Assembly: GCA_002362155.1 (NCBI GenBank)
Contig: DETN01000056.1
Location: 1,904 to 8,201 of the forward strand
DNA length: 6,298 nt
Direction: 5' to 3'
Origin: Lachnospiraceae bacterium UBA3287
Lineage (GTDB): Bacteria; Bacillota; Clostridia; Lachnospirales; Lachnospiraceae
Shown: positions 1-5,552 of the stretch, one piece after another
How positions within the stretch are numbered: the stretch's first letter is position 1
How the letters are laid out: each line of letters begins with the position of its first letter
Position numbers and translations under genes: made by a program
Notes under the pieces: generated by a model
Told to the model about the DNA's origin: nothing
Database searches by the model: none
The model's input: only the letters and a program-made list of their open reading frames with translations

Positions 1-531
1 ACCATGTATGACATGACCAGAGTCAATGCCAAGGGTTATTTCGACGGCGCGGATTCCGAAGAGGCCCGCTATGAGAGCAGGAAGGCCATGTGCGAAAGAA
101 GGCTCCAGGACCTGAGAGAAGGCGAATACAAGCTGGGCGGCGGTGTCGTGGATCCGCTTCCTGAGGATGCGCCCTTCTTTGTAAAGGACTACTATGATTA
201 TTACAAGACAGAGAGAGGCTATCACGAAAGGTCACTGAACTCCAACGGCGGCTGGAACGTGATCGGCTGCGAATCCTTTATGAACCAGCCCATCCTCAAG
301 TATACCAATGAGATCAGAAACGCCGTTCTTGTCATGCACGGCGACAAGGCCCATTCCTGCTATTTCTCCAGGGATGCCTTCGCGGACATGGTAAACGGCA
401 GCAAATATACAGACAACAAGGAGCTTCTGATCATCCCCGGCGCGGTCCATACAGACCTTTATGACGGCGGCGGAAAGAATGCCATCCCCTTCGATAAGCT
501 GGAGAGCTTCTTTACAGAGTATCTGAAATAA
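1..531 (+). CDS. alpha/beta hydrolase, YcjY-like (C-terminal part, 5' end outside window)
   Basis: The reading frame is open from base 1 and ends in tandem TAA TAA stops, so this is the C-terminal 177 residues of a longer hydrolase. The nucleophile elbow and oxyanion region lie outside the window. Counting from the Met at 4-6, the fragment has the lid-region pattern of YcjY/dienelactone-hydrolase-like enzymes: YDMTRVNAKGYFD (2-14), DYYDYYKTERGYHERS (62-77), then the end of the core. A strand VLVMHGD (108-114) is followed by AHSCYFS; Asp114 sits where the family has its acidic triad residue. GAVHTDLYD (146-154) supplies the catalytic His149. A terminator follows at 548-585, so it is the last gene of its transcript. 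Substrate is unknown. The Met at 4 is internal: there is no room for a ribosome binding site and the family is about twice this length. Confidence 0.85.
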   Translation, partial: TMYDMTRVNAKGYFDGADSEEARYESRKAMCERRLQDLREGEYKLGGGVVDPLPEDAPFFVKDYYDYYKTERGYHERSLNSNGGWNVIGCESFMNQPILKYTNEIRNAVLVMHGDKAHSCYFSRDAFADMVNGSKYTDNKELLIIPGAVHTDLYDGGGKNAIPFDKLESFFTEYLK

Positions 532-547
532 TAAGGAACCTTTCGGG

Positions 548-585
548 GCCGGGCAGGGAGCGGGAGCTCCCCTGCCCGGCTTTTT
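548..585 (+). terminator. intrinsic terminator of the left-edge hydrolase gene
   Basis: A 14-bp GC-rich stem (548-561 with 566-580, one bulged C) closes over a GGGA loop and is followed by five T. It starts 17 bases after the stop codon. The stretch from 586 to about 660 shows no gene, only a weak GGGGAAG/CTTCCCC inverted repeat (594-600, 621-627). Confidence 0.9.
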
Positions 586-662
586 CTGATCCCGGGGAAG
601 GGAAGGCGCTCTGCCCGGATCTTCCCCTGGCGGCAGCCGGAAAAGCGGGAAGCTGAGCAGGA

Positions 663-690
663 AACAGCGCTGAAAGGAACAGCGCTGAAA
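663..690. repeat. two copies of a 13-bp repeat, period 15
   Basis: AACAGCGCTGAAA occurs at 663-675 and exactly again at 678-690; each copy contains the self-complementary AGCGCT. The pair ends 38 bases before the -10 hexamer of the next gene, so it could be a tandem operator for an activator or repressor. That role is inferred from position only. Confidence 0.5.
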
Positions 691-725
691 TAAACTTTTT
701 TTGTGGAAATAACGTTTAAAAAGTG

Positions 726-734
726 TGATACTAT
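726..734 (+). promoter_or_regulatory. extended -10 promoter of the YcxB-like gene
   Basis: TGATACTAT (TG at 726-727, -10 hexamer 729-734) is an extended -10. No good -35 lies 16-18 bases upstream; TTGTGG at 701-706 is 22 bases away, too far. Predicted transcription starts near 741, leaving a leader of roughly 37 bases. The same 12-mer, TGTGATACTATA, recurs in the promoter at 4444-4455. Confidence 0.6.
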
Positions 735-777
735 AGTGTGCAGAACATTTCTGTATATCATTGAAAGAGGTAACGCC

Positions 778-1314
778 ATGCAGATCGAATTCAAAGAGAA
801 ACACAGTGAAGATTATTTCAGGGAAGGCGTCAATGTTCAGGTCCAGTATCAGGTGATCCAGAAGAAGCCCGAAGGGAAGCTCAAGGACTATTTTACGCTT
901 ACAAAAAGATATCTGATCATTCTGATCGCTACGGCGGCGGTGCTGGTCCTGGTCAATATTTTTACCGGCTTCTCCGGCATGTCCATCTTCGCACTGATCT
1001 TTCTGGGCGTGGTGGCCCTTCTGGACATCCGCTACTCCCAGACCATGAATAAGCTTCTGGAAGGCTATCTGAAGGAGACCAGGCACTCCACCTTCAAAGC
1101 GGACAGCCAGGGCATCAGGCTGGAGAGAGGAGGCGCTGCGGCCGCTTCCTTAAACTGGTCGGAAGTCTCCTTTGTGAGAGTTTTTGAACATTGCATCCTT
1201 TTTGCCGGCACCAAGGCTCCGGGCCCTTTTATCCTTGTGCCTGTATCCTGCAGGGAGGAGATCTTCTCCTTTATGGACCAGAACGGGATCAAGGTGAGGA
1301 CCATCGGCAGATAA
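778..1314 (+). CDS. YcxB-like membrane protein, two transmembrane helices
   Basis: A 178-residue protein that is probably anchored in the cytoplasmic membrane. Residues 1-42 are polar. Two hydrophobic helices follow (about 45-63 and 68-84) with a short Gly/Ser turn between them. The soluble C-terminal domain (about 100-178) has the layout of the YcxB-like C-terminal domain: a strand with TFKADSQGIRLE, then NWSEVSFVRVFEHCILF (the conserved W-S-x-V/I segment with Trp127), then a hydrophobic strand ending ILVPVSC. The molecular role of this family is not established. The ATG at 778 is chosen because GAGG (767-770) lies seven bases upstream; an in-frame GTG at 703 lies upstream of the promoter -10 and cannot be used from it. 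It has its own promoter and is followed by a hairpin at 1348-1397 before the esterase pair, so it may be monocistronic or partly read through. Confidence 0.75.
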   Translation: MQIEFKEKHSEDYFREGVNVQVQYQVIQKKPEGKLKDYFTLTKRYLIILIATAAVLVLVNIFTGFSGMSIFALIFLGVVALLDIRYSQTMNKLLEGYLKETRHSTFKADSQGIRLERGGAAAASLNWSEVSFVRVFEHCILFAGTKAPGPFILVPVSCREEIFSFMDQNGIKVRTIGR

Positions 1315-1347
1315 ATCGGATGCCGGGCATATAAAAGGGAAAGACAG

Positions 1348-1397
1348 GGGATTCCGGAAGGCGGAGCAGAGCGGCTCCCTCTTCCGGGGTCCCTTTT
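1348..1397 (+). terminator. long terminator-like hairpin, possible attenuator before the esterase pair
   Basis: Bases 1348-1360 pair with 1381-1393 (13 bp, two G-T wobbles), then a small internal mismatch, then 1363-1367 with 1374-1378, closing over a six-base loop. TTTT follows at 1394-1397. The ribosome binding site of the next gene (AGGAGG, 1403-1408) starts five bases later, so no promoter fits between hairpin and gene. It is therefore either a leaky terminator of the upstream gene or a leader element of the esterase mRNA. A weak -10-like TATAAA at 1330-1335, without a recognisable -35, would place the hairpin at the extreme 5' end of a transcript. Confidence 0.7.
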
Positions 1398-1414
1398 CTG
1401 GCAGGAGGAAATCT

Positions 1415-2170
1415 ATGGCGTGGTGCACACTTTCGTTTGAATCAAAGGCTCTCAAGAGGCCTGAAAAGCTGGAGCTTCTGATCCCCCAGGCGGGCTTCAA
1501 GGGGCTGACAAAAAAGGAGGACTACGGGGTCCTTGTCCTTCTCCACGGCCTTCATAAGGACAGGAAGGAATGGCTTCTGGATTCCCAGATGCCTTTTCTG
1601 GCCAGGGAGCTGCCCCTTCTGGTGGTCATGCCCACCTGCCGCAACGTCTTTTACGTCAATACGGCAAACGGCTATGCCTACATGGACTATATCACCAGGG
1701 AGATCCCTTCCCTGATCAGGGAGATGTTTCCGGTCTCGGAGGATCCCCGCAAATGGACCATCATGGGAGAATCCATGGGAGGATACGGAGCCCTGGTCTG
1801 CGGCCTGCATCATCCGGAGGTCTTCGGCGGGATCGCGGCCTTTTCGCCGGTAACGGACGCCATGAATGCGGCATCCCTCCTGCCGGACGTCTGCTTTGAG
1901 GACGTCTTCGGAAGCAGGGAGGAGGCTGACAGGAAGGGCTATGATCTCTTCCGCCTGACAGACCGGCTGAAGGAGGCGCCCCCCGTCCGCATGTGCTGCG
2001 GGAAGTCGGACTTTCTCCTTGATATGAACCGCCGCTTTTATGAGAAGATCCGGTCCTGGCAGGACGTGGTCTATTCGGAGGGGGAGGGAGACCACGATTT
2101 TCTTTACTGGAATCCTCAGATCCCGGAGGTCCTCTCCTGGATCATGAAAAGAATGGAGGAATGCTCATGA
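1415..2170 (+). CDS. EstA-type serine esterase (esterase D/tributyrin esterase family), first of a pair
   Basis: A 251-residue alpha/beta hydrolase of the putative esterase (esterase D) family, close in layout to streptococcal tributyrin esterase EstA and S-formylglutathione hydrolases. It is expected to hydrolyse short-chain acyl or acetyl esters; the true substrate cannot be read from sequence. It has no signal peptide, so it is cytoplasmic. Visible landmarks: strand VLVLLHGL (39-46), whose HGL forms the oxyanion region; the MPTCRNVFYVNTANGYAYMDYI segment (72-93, including the family's Y-x-Y-x-D-Y pattern); nucleophile elbow GESMGGYG with Ser120; acid in CGKSD (Asp199, with Asp203 as alternative); His227 in GDHDF. 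The triad is complete. AGGAGG at 1403-1408 lies six bases from the ATG. The stop overlaps the start of the next, related esterase by four bases. Confidence 0.88.
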   Translation: MAWCTLSFESKALKRPEKLELLIPQAGFKGLTKKEDYGVLVLLHGLHKDRKEWLLDSQMPFLARELPLLVVMPTCRNVFYVNTANGYAYMDYITREIPSLIREMFPVSEDPRKWTIMGESMGGYGALVCGLHHPEVFGGIAAFSPVTDAMNAASLLPDVCFEDVFGSREEADRKGYDLFRLTDRLKEAPPVRMCCGKSDFLLDMNRRFYEKIRSWQDVVYSEGEGDHDFLYWNPQIPEVLSWIMKRMEECS

Positions 2171-2931
2171 TCAGCGCGTATGTACATCCCTACTCCAATG
2201 TCCTGAACATGGAAACGGACGTAAGGCTCATTATGCCGGACCTGAATGAAGATAAAAGGCCCCTGCCCTGCATCTGTCTCTGCCACGGAGGCAGCGGGGA
2301 CGAAGACGCCTGGCTCTGCTTCGGGGGGATCGGAGAACTCGCTGACAGATATCGCACGGCCTTCTGCCTGGTCAACGCCATGGACTCCTGCTTTACCGAC
2401 ATGGCCCACGGCTTTCCCTTTGCCACCTATATAGGGAAAGAACTGCCTCTCATCATGCGGGGCCTCTTTTCCCGCCTGTCCTGTGAGAGGAAGGATACCT
2501 TTATCTGCGGCCTCTCCAACGGAGGCTACGGAGCCCTGCTGATCGGCCTTACTTATCCGGAGACCTTTTCCGCCATCGGCGCCTTTTCCGCAGGGGACAA
2601 GGCAGACGCCGCCCCAAAGCCCTTCCCGGAGGGGACCATGGATCCCAGGATCCGCATGTTCGGGCAGAGGGAGATCCACGGCACGGACTACAGCATCACC
2701 CATCTGGCCCGGACCCTTGCCGCCTCGGAGAGGGAAAAGCCCAGGGTGTACCATGCCTGCGGGGGAAAGGATCCCTGGCTGGACATGAACCTGATCGTAA
2801 AGGAATGCTTTGAGGACCTGGCCTGTCCCGATTACGACTACAGATACCATCAGGACGAACGCTATGGCCACGAGTGGCCCTTCTGGCACGAAGAACTGGT
2901 CCGATTCCTGGATTACGCCTCCATCCGCTGA
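2167..2931 (+). CDS. EstA-type serine esterase, second of a pair
   Basis: A 254-residue paralogue of the preceding esterase, same fold and no signal peptide. Landmarks: CICLCHGGSGDEDAW (35-49) with the HGG oxyanion segment; GLSNGGYGAL with nucleophile Ser117 (Asn replaces the Met after Ser); CGGKDPWLDMN with Asp202 as acid; RYGHEWPFW with His235. The His is followed by EWPFW, as in many EstA relatives, whereas the upstream copy has DFLYW. Start choice: GGAGG (2155-2159) is seven bases from the ATG at 2167, but only one base from the ATG at 2161, so 2167 is preferred. This gives an ATGA overlap with the upstream stop, a classic sign of translational coupling and possibly of a joint function. 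The two proteins share motifs but little else by eye, so this is an old duplication or two acquisitions. Transcription ends at the palindrome at 2965-3009. Confidence 0.87.
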   Translation: MISAYVHPYSNVLNMETDVRLIMPDLNEDKRPLPCICLCHGGSGDEDAWLCFGGIGELADRYRTAFCLVNAMDSCFTDMAHGFPFATYIGKELPLIMRGLFSRLSCERKDTFICGLSNGGYGALLIGLTYPETFSAIGAFSAGDKADAAPKPFPEGTMDPRIRMFGQREIHGTDYSITHLARTLAASEREKPRVYHACGGKDPWLDMNLIVKECFEDLACPDYDYRYHQDERYGHEWPFWHEELVRFLDYASIR

Positions 2932-2964
2932 TGCGGGGGAGCAGGATATACAGGGAAAATTCTG

Positions 2965-3009
2965 CAGAAACAAACAGAGAGAAGACGGCCTTCTCTCTGT
3001 TTGTTTCTG
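2965..3009. terminator. bidirectional terminator between convergent genes
   Basis: A perfect 20-bp stem (2965-2984 with 2990-3009) closes over a five-base loop, ACGGC. One arm is A-rich and the other T-rich (TTTGTTTCTG), so either strand's transcript ends in a U-rich arm. It lies 33 bases after the esterase stop and 34 bases after the regulator stop on the opposite strand, so one element can serve both genes. Confidence 0.85.
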
Positions 3010-3043
3010 TTTCCGGTATTATTTTCTCTGCTTTGCCTTTCTG

Positions 3044-4222
3044 TCAGGTGGAAAGGCTGTTCCTGCCGCTCAGGACCGACTGCAGCATGCAGGCGATCCG
3101 CAGGGTCAGATGGCTCTGGGGATCGTCCAGAGAAATGGGCAGGAGCTTTTTGATGGCTTGGATCCGGTAGAGAATGGTATTGCGGTGGACGTAGAGCTGT
3201 TCCGAGACAGCCTTGATGCTGCCTTCACAGTTTAAGAAGGTCTCCAGGGTCTGCATGTATTCGGTGCCGTGGGCAGCGTCATATTCCAGAAGGGGGCCCA
3301 GGTTCTCATAGCAGAAGGATTTGAGAAGATCCATGTCGTCCACCATGTAGAGGAGACGGTAAACTCCCATATCTCCGAAATAGACGGGGGTGGTCTTCTG
3401 GGCCTGGGCCATGCCGGCCGCGGCCCGGGCCCTGCGGTAGGCCCTGCGGAGATTGCCGATGTCCGTCACCACGTCGCTGACGCCTATGTAGACAGGCTTG
3501 TCATACATCCTTTTTCTGACCCTGTCGGCGAACTCCTGCAGGATCTCCCGGCACTGGGCCTGGGTCAGGGCGTTCATGATAATGACGAAGCAGCTGTCGT
3601 AGTAGAAGAAGTGGCCGTTGTGGGTCAGGCCTCCCAGAAAGATCTGCATGCGGTAGGCGAGACGGCGGCGCTCCACCGTATCCATCCGGTCCAGGTCTCC
3701 CGTGGTCACCAGGGCCACCTGGAAGGTGCCGTCCAGGTCAAAGTAGGCCCGCAGCTCCGGTTCGTACTTTTTTCTGTCCTGGGGCTGCTCTATGGCCCGG
3801 ATCAGGGCGGCGCTGATCTGCTCGTCCGCTTCGGAGGTAAGGAAGATCCGGATACTGGCGTCCTTGATCAGGTCGCCCAGATAGATCTCCCAGGGGACGA
3901 TGAGCAGGGGCAGATCGTTCTGATCGCAGAAGGAGAGGACGGAAGCAGGGATCTCCTTCACGTAATAGCCGGTATTGACCAGAAGGCCTGCGGCGCTGCG
4001 CTCATGAAGGCTTTTGACCAGGGCCATCAGGTCTTCTTCGGTCTGAAAGCCCAGGCCGGTGGTAACGGCCAGCTCCTTGCCGGAGAAATGCTGCAGGATG
4101 GTCATGTCCTCCACCATGAAGAGCCAGCTGATGGAATTGGACCAGCCGTTCTTTCCGGCCTTCAGCTCGATCTTATATCTGTCTTTGCCCGCTACGAGCA
4201 AATCTTCGATGGTATATCCCAT
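3044..4222 (-). CDS. PucR/CdaR-family transcriptional regulator
   Basis: A 392-residue DNA-binding regulator. The N-terminal PucR-type ligand domain (about 1-125) shows SISWLFMVED then GKELAVTTGLG (48-58), the usual W...E...GKEL..TTG pattern. The centre (about 155-290) fits the GGDEF-like domain of CdaR/PucR proteins, ending in PVYIGVSDVVTDIGNLRRAYRRA without nucleotide-cyclase motifs. The C-terminal PucR-type helix-turn-helix spans about 325-385, with LYVHRNTILYRI (343-354) as recognition helix. Relatives control purine, sugar-acid or amino-acid catabolism; the ligand here is unknown. The ATG ending at 4222 is preferred because AAGGAA (4231-4236) is eight bases upstream and the PucR domain normally starts with such a sequence; the frame runs on upstream to 4393, but that part crosses the promoter and leader hairpins. 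It is convergent to the esterase pair and divergent from the small protein gene. Confidence 0.92.
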   Translation of the reverse strand: MGYTIEDLLVAGKDRYKIELKAGKNGWSNSISWLFMVEDMTILQHFSGKELAVTTGLGFQTEEDLMALVKSLHERSAAGLLVNTGYYVKEIPASVLSFCDQNDLPLLIVPWEIYLGDLIKDASIRIFLTSEADEQISAALIRAIEQPQDRKKYEPELRAYFDLDGTFQVALVTTGDLDRMDTVERRRLAYRMQIFLGGLTHNGHFFYYDSCFVIIMNALTQAQCREILQEFADRVRKRMYDKPVYIGVSDVVTDIGNLRRAYRRARAAAGMAQAQKTTPVYFGDMGVYRLLYMVDDMDLLKSFCYENLGPLLEYDAAHGTEYMQTLETFLNCEGSIKAVSEQLYVHRNTILYRIQAIKKLLPISLDDPQSHLTLRIACMLQSVLSGRNSLST

Positions 4223-4264
4223 GATGATTCTTCCTTCACAGTCTTTTGTTGTGCTTTTGTTATG

Positions 4265-4334
4265 AAAAGGTCCTGCCGGGGGCAGAGCCTTTTTTATGCT
4301 TTCTCCCGGCTGCATGGTCTCTTCCTGGGCCGGG
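4265..4334 (-). promoter_or_regulatory. structured leader of the pucR-type gene, attenuator-like
   Basis: Inside the roughly 115-base leader, GGTCCTGCC (4269-4277) pairs with GGCAGAGCC (4281-4289), with one mismatch and one wobble. The stem is flanked by A4 (4265-4268) and T6 (4290-4295), the form of a bidirectional terminator. Upstream in the transcript, plus-strand CCCGGC (4305-4310) can pair with GCCGGG at 4329-4334 or with GCCGGG at 4275-4280, which is part of the terminator-like hairpin. The two pairings exclude each other. A regulatory switch is inference; 6-bp GC stems can arise by chance. Confidence 0.4.
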
Positions 4335-4343
4335 TCCTTTTCA

Positions 4344-4373
4344 AGTGTATCAGAAAGAAAGGGGACCTGTCCA
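4344..4373 (-). promoter_or_regulatory. promoter of the pucR-type gene
   Basis: On the minus strand, TGGACA (4373-4368, five of six matches to TTGACA) is followed after 18 bases by TACACT (4349-4344), preceded by TGA to give an extended -10. Transcription would start near 4337, leaving a leader of about 115 bases before the start codon at 4222. Confidence 0.6.
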
Positions 4374-4378
4374 CAGAC

Positions 4379-4395
4379 TTGTGCTGAGAGCACAA
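4379..4395. promoter_or_regulatory. palindromic operator candidate between divergent genes
   Basis: TTGTGC at 4379-4384 and GCACAA at 4390-4395 form a perfect 6-bp inverted repeat with a five-base spacer. It lies five bases upstream of the regulator's -35 and about 54 bases upstream of the -10 of the divergent small gene. The size and place suit a dimeric regulator, possibly the PucR-type protein itself; the binder is not shown by sequence. Confidence 0.4.
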
Positions 4396-4445
4396 AAAAA
4401 TGTCATAAAATGAGACTTCCGGCATGTAGATGCAAAATCTGTTTG

Positions 4446-4454
4446 TGATACTAT
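4446..4454 (+). promoter_or_regulatory. extended -10 promoter of the small protein gene
   Basis: TGATACTAT gives TG at 4446-4447 and the -10 hexamer TACTAT at 4449-4454, with no clear -35 at the proper distance. Transcription near 4461 would give a leader of about 90 bases. That leader is A-rich at first and then holds a weak AAAGGC/GCCTTT hairpin (about 4510-4529). Confidence 0.6.
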
Positions 4455-4549
4455 ATAGACAGAAAGAAAAAACAGTTAAGAAAACAAAGCAAACCCAGGC
4501 CGGACCGGAAAAGGCCCAGGCTGCCTTTCATAGATCGGAGGTAGTAAAA

Positions 4550-4720
4550 ATGTCTAACATGGAATTTATCAGTTACGAAAAGTTCAACAGCGAATACAGG
4601 ACTCCCGAGTGGATGCGCGCAGAGCGTTATGAATTCTGCGATGAGCTCTACGGAGAAAGGTCCGCCAAAAAGAGCGGCCTCATGCAGCAGCTGACCCTCC
4701 TTCTGCTCTCCGTATTATGA
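4550..4720 (+). CDS. small protein of unknown function, 56 residues
   Basis: I do not recognise this protein. It begins MSNMEFISYEKFNSEYRTPE and has a charged, aromatic-rich N-terminal part (residues 1-43: several Tyr, Glu and Arg, one Cys at 34) and a short hydrophobic end, LTLLLLSVL (48-56), with the stop right after it. The tail is too short for a normal membrane span but could insert peripherally or mediate packing. The ATG is preceded by GGAGG (4537-4541) at eight bases, among the best ribosome binding sites in the window, and the gene has its own promoter and terminator. Those signals, more than the coding pattern, argue that it is real. A second ATG at 4559 would shorten it by three residues. 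The frame also runs upstream to 4430, but that part spans the promoter. It is divergent from the PucR-type regulator, which may control it. Confidence 0.65.
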   Translation: MSNMEFISYEKFNSEYRTPEWMRAERYEFCDELYGERSAKKSGLMQQLTLLLLSVL

Positions 4721-4779
4721 CGCAGGGCCGGTCAGACCAGGACCGGAAAAGAACATATAAGATCAGAAACAGTTTCCTG

Positions 4780-4811
4780 CCGCCGGCTTTTTAAGCCGGC
4801 GGTTTTCTTTT
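4780..4811 (+). terminator. intrinsic terminator of the small protein gene
   Basis: A perfect 10-bp stem (4780-4789 with 4793-4802) closes over TTT and is followed by TTTTCTTTT. It lies 59 bases after the stop, so the small gene is a single-gene unit. Bases 4812-4860 show no gene. Confidence 0.9.
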
Positions 4812-4864
4812 GCCGGGGACCGGGACAGGACCTGGCCGGAGAAGTTTTTCTGAATATACGGTTT

Positions 4865-4895
4865 TTCATATACTTCTGTCAGCCTCTCGTATAAA
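4865..4895 (+). promoter_or_regulatory. promoter of the thioesterase gene
   Basis: TATAAA at 4890-4895 is a good -10. The best -35 is TTCATA (4865-4870), four of six matches, at a 19-base spacing, so the -35 call is weak. The -10 abuts an in-frame ATG at 4896, which shows that this ATG is not the start of translation. Confidence 0.45.
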
Positions 4896-4949
4896 ATGTA
4901 CTTGTGTAAATTTCAGGATGATACATCATTTAAGAGACGGAGACGGGGC

Positions 4950-5357
4950 ATGGAAGCTTACAGGCATACGGTGAAATACTACGAAACGGACAGGATGGGC
5001 TTTACCCATCATTCCAACTATGTCAGGTGGATGGAGGAAGCCCGCATCGACTGCATGGATGCTCTGGGCTGGCCCTATGCCCGCTTCGAGAAGGAAGGGA
5101 TCATTTCTCCCGTCACCGCCATTGAATGCAGGTTTAAGCAGACGACCACCTTCCCGGAGGAGGTGTCCATAGAGGTGACCGTGACAGAATTCAAAGGAGT
5201 CCGCCTGAAGCTTAAGTATGTTATGAAGAACGCGGAAGGAAAGACGGTCTGCGAGGCGGCATCGGAGCACTGCTTTATCAGGAAGGGAAAGATCATCCGG
5301 GTGGACAGAGAGTATCCGGAATTCTTCCTGGCCCTGAAGAGCCTGCAGGAAGAGTAA
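4950..5357 (+). CDS. acyl-CoA thioesterase, hotdog fold (4HBT, YbgC/FadM-like)
   Basis: A 135-residue single-domain hotdog protein, the usual length for the YbgC/FadM group of 4-hydroxybenzoyl-CoA-thioesterase-like enzymes. These cleave acyl-CoA, or in some cases acyl-ACP, thioesters in the cytoplasm and normally act as tetramers. The signature lies at residues 10-32: YYETDRMGFTHHSNYVRWME, followed by EAR, with Asp14 at the catalytic position, His20-His21 and Asn23-Tyr24 on the active-site helix start. The central sheet follows (VTAIECRFKQTTTFPEEVSI, then KLKYVM and a CEAASEHCFI strand). Start: GGAG (4939-4942) lies seven bases from the ATG at 4950; an ATG 54 bases upstream is part of the promoter. 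It is a single gene between its own promoter and terminator. Which thioester it uses cannot be told; housekeeping removal of stray acyl-CoA is common for this group. Confidence 0.88.
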   Translation: MEAYRHTVKYYETDRMGFTHHSNYVRWMEEARIDCMDALGWPYARFEKEGIISPVTAIECRFKQTTTFPEEVSIEVTVTEFKGVRLKLKYVMKNAEGKTVCEAASEHCFIRKGKIIRVDREYPEFFLALKSLQEE

Positions 5358-5434
5358 GAGAAGAGCAGATAAAGAGCGGAGTAAATAAAGAAAAAAGCGT
5401 CTCCGGGGAAAACGGAAAGGCTTTTAAAGATCCG

Positions 5435-5463
5435 GAAGGCGGGAAGTGTCCCGCCTTCTTTTT
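5435..5463 (+). terminator. intrinsic terminator of the thioesterase gene
   Basis: A perfect 10-bp stem (5435-5444 with 5449-5458) closes over AGTG and is followed by five T. The A-rich, gene-free stretch 5358-5434 lies between the stop codon and the stem. Confidence 0.9.
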
Positions 5464-5484
5464 ATACCGGTACGGGAGCCGCAT

Positions 5485-5515
5485 AAAAATCCCCGCAGGA
5501 GGCATCCTGCGGGGA
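5485..5515 (-). terminator. intrinsic terminator of the DUF2975-like gene
   Basis: A perfect 11-bp stem (5490-5500 with 5505-5515) closes over a four-base loop. The A run at 5485-5489 gives a T run on the minus strand, so this ends the leftward transcript. A G6/C6 inverted repeat (5532-5537 with 5541-5546) lies between it and the stop codon and may add a second hairpin. Confidence 0.85.
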
Positions 5516-5552
5516 CAAGGTCTGTTTCATAGGGGGGAGGCCCCCCGGCAGC

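Noticed and set aside
586..660. GGGGAAG/CTTCCCC inverted repeat as a second terminator
   Set aside because: The loop is 20 bases, the stem only 7 bp and no T run follows.
232..1086. Long minus-strand open frame of 284 codons across the first hydrolase gene, its terminator and the YcxB-like gene
   Set aside because: It crosses a terminator and a promoter of plus-strand genes, has no family resemblance and no ribosome binding site; it is the mirror of coding sequence with biased third positions.
2116..2973. Minus-strand open frame of 285 codons opposite the second esterase
   Set aside because: It runs into the terminator palindrome, lacks motifs and lies antisense to a complete serine esterase.
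3269..4387. Plus-strand open frame of 372 codons opposite the regulator
   Set aside because: The minus strand encodes an unmistakable PucR/CdaR-type protein; the plus-strand translation is low-complexity, rich in Gly, His, Val and Asp, with no family match.
4896..4949. Upstream start for the thioesterase, adding 18 residues
   Set aside because: This ATG overlaps the -10 region of the promoter and lacks a ribosome binding site, and the added residues are not part of the hotdog domain.
1353..5442. Shared TCCGGAAGGCGG in hairpins at 1353-1364 and 5431-5442 as a possible dispersed repeat
   Set aside because: Only 12 bases are shared, the rest of the hairpins differ, and GC-rich terminator arms in one genome often coincide over such lengths.
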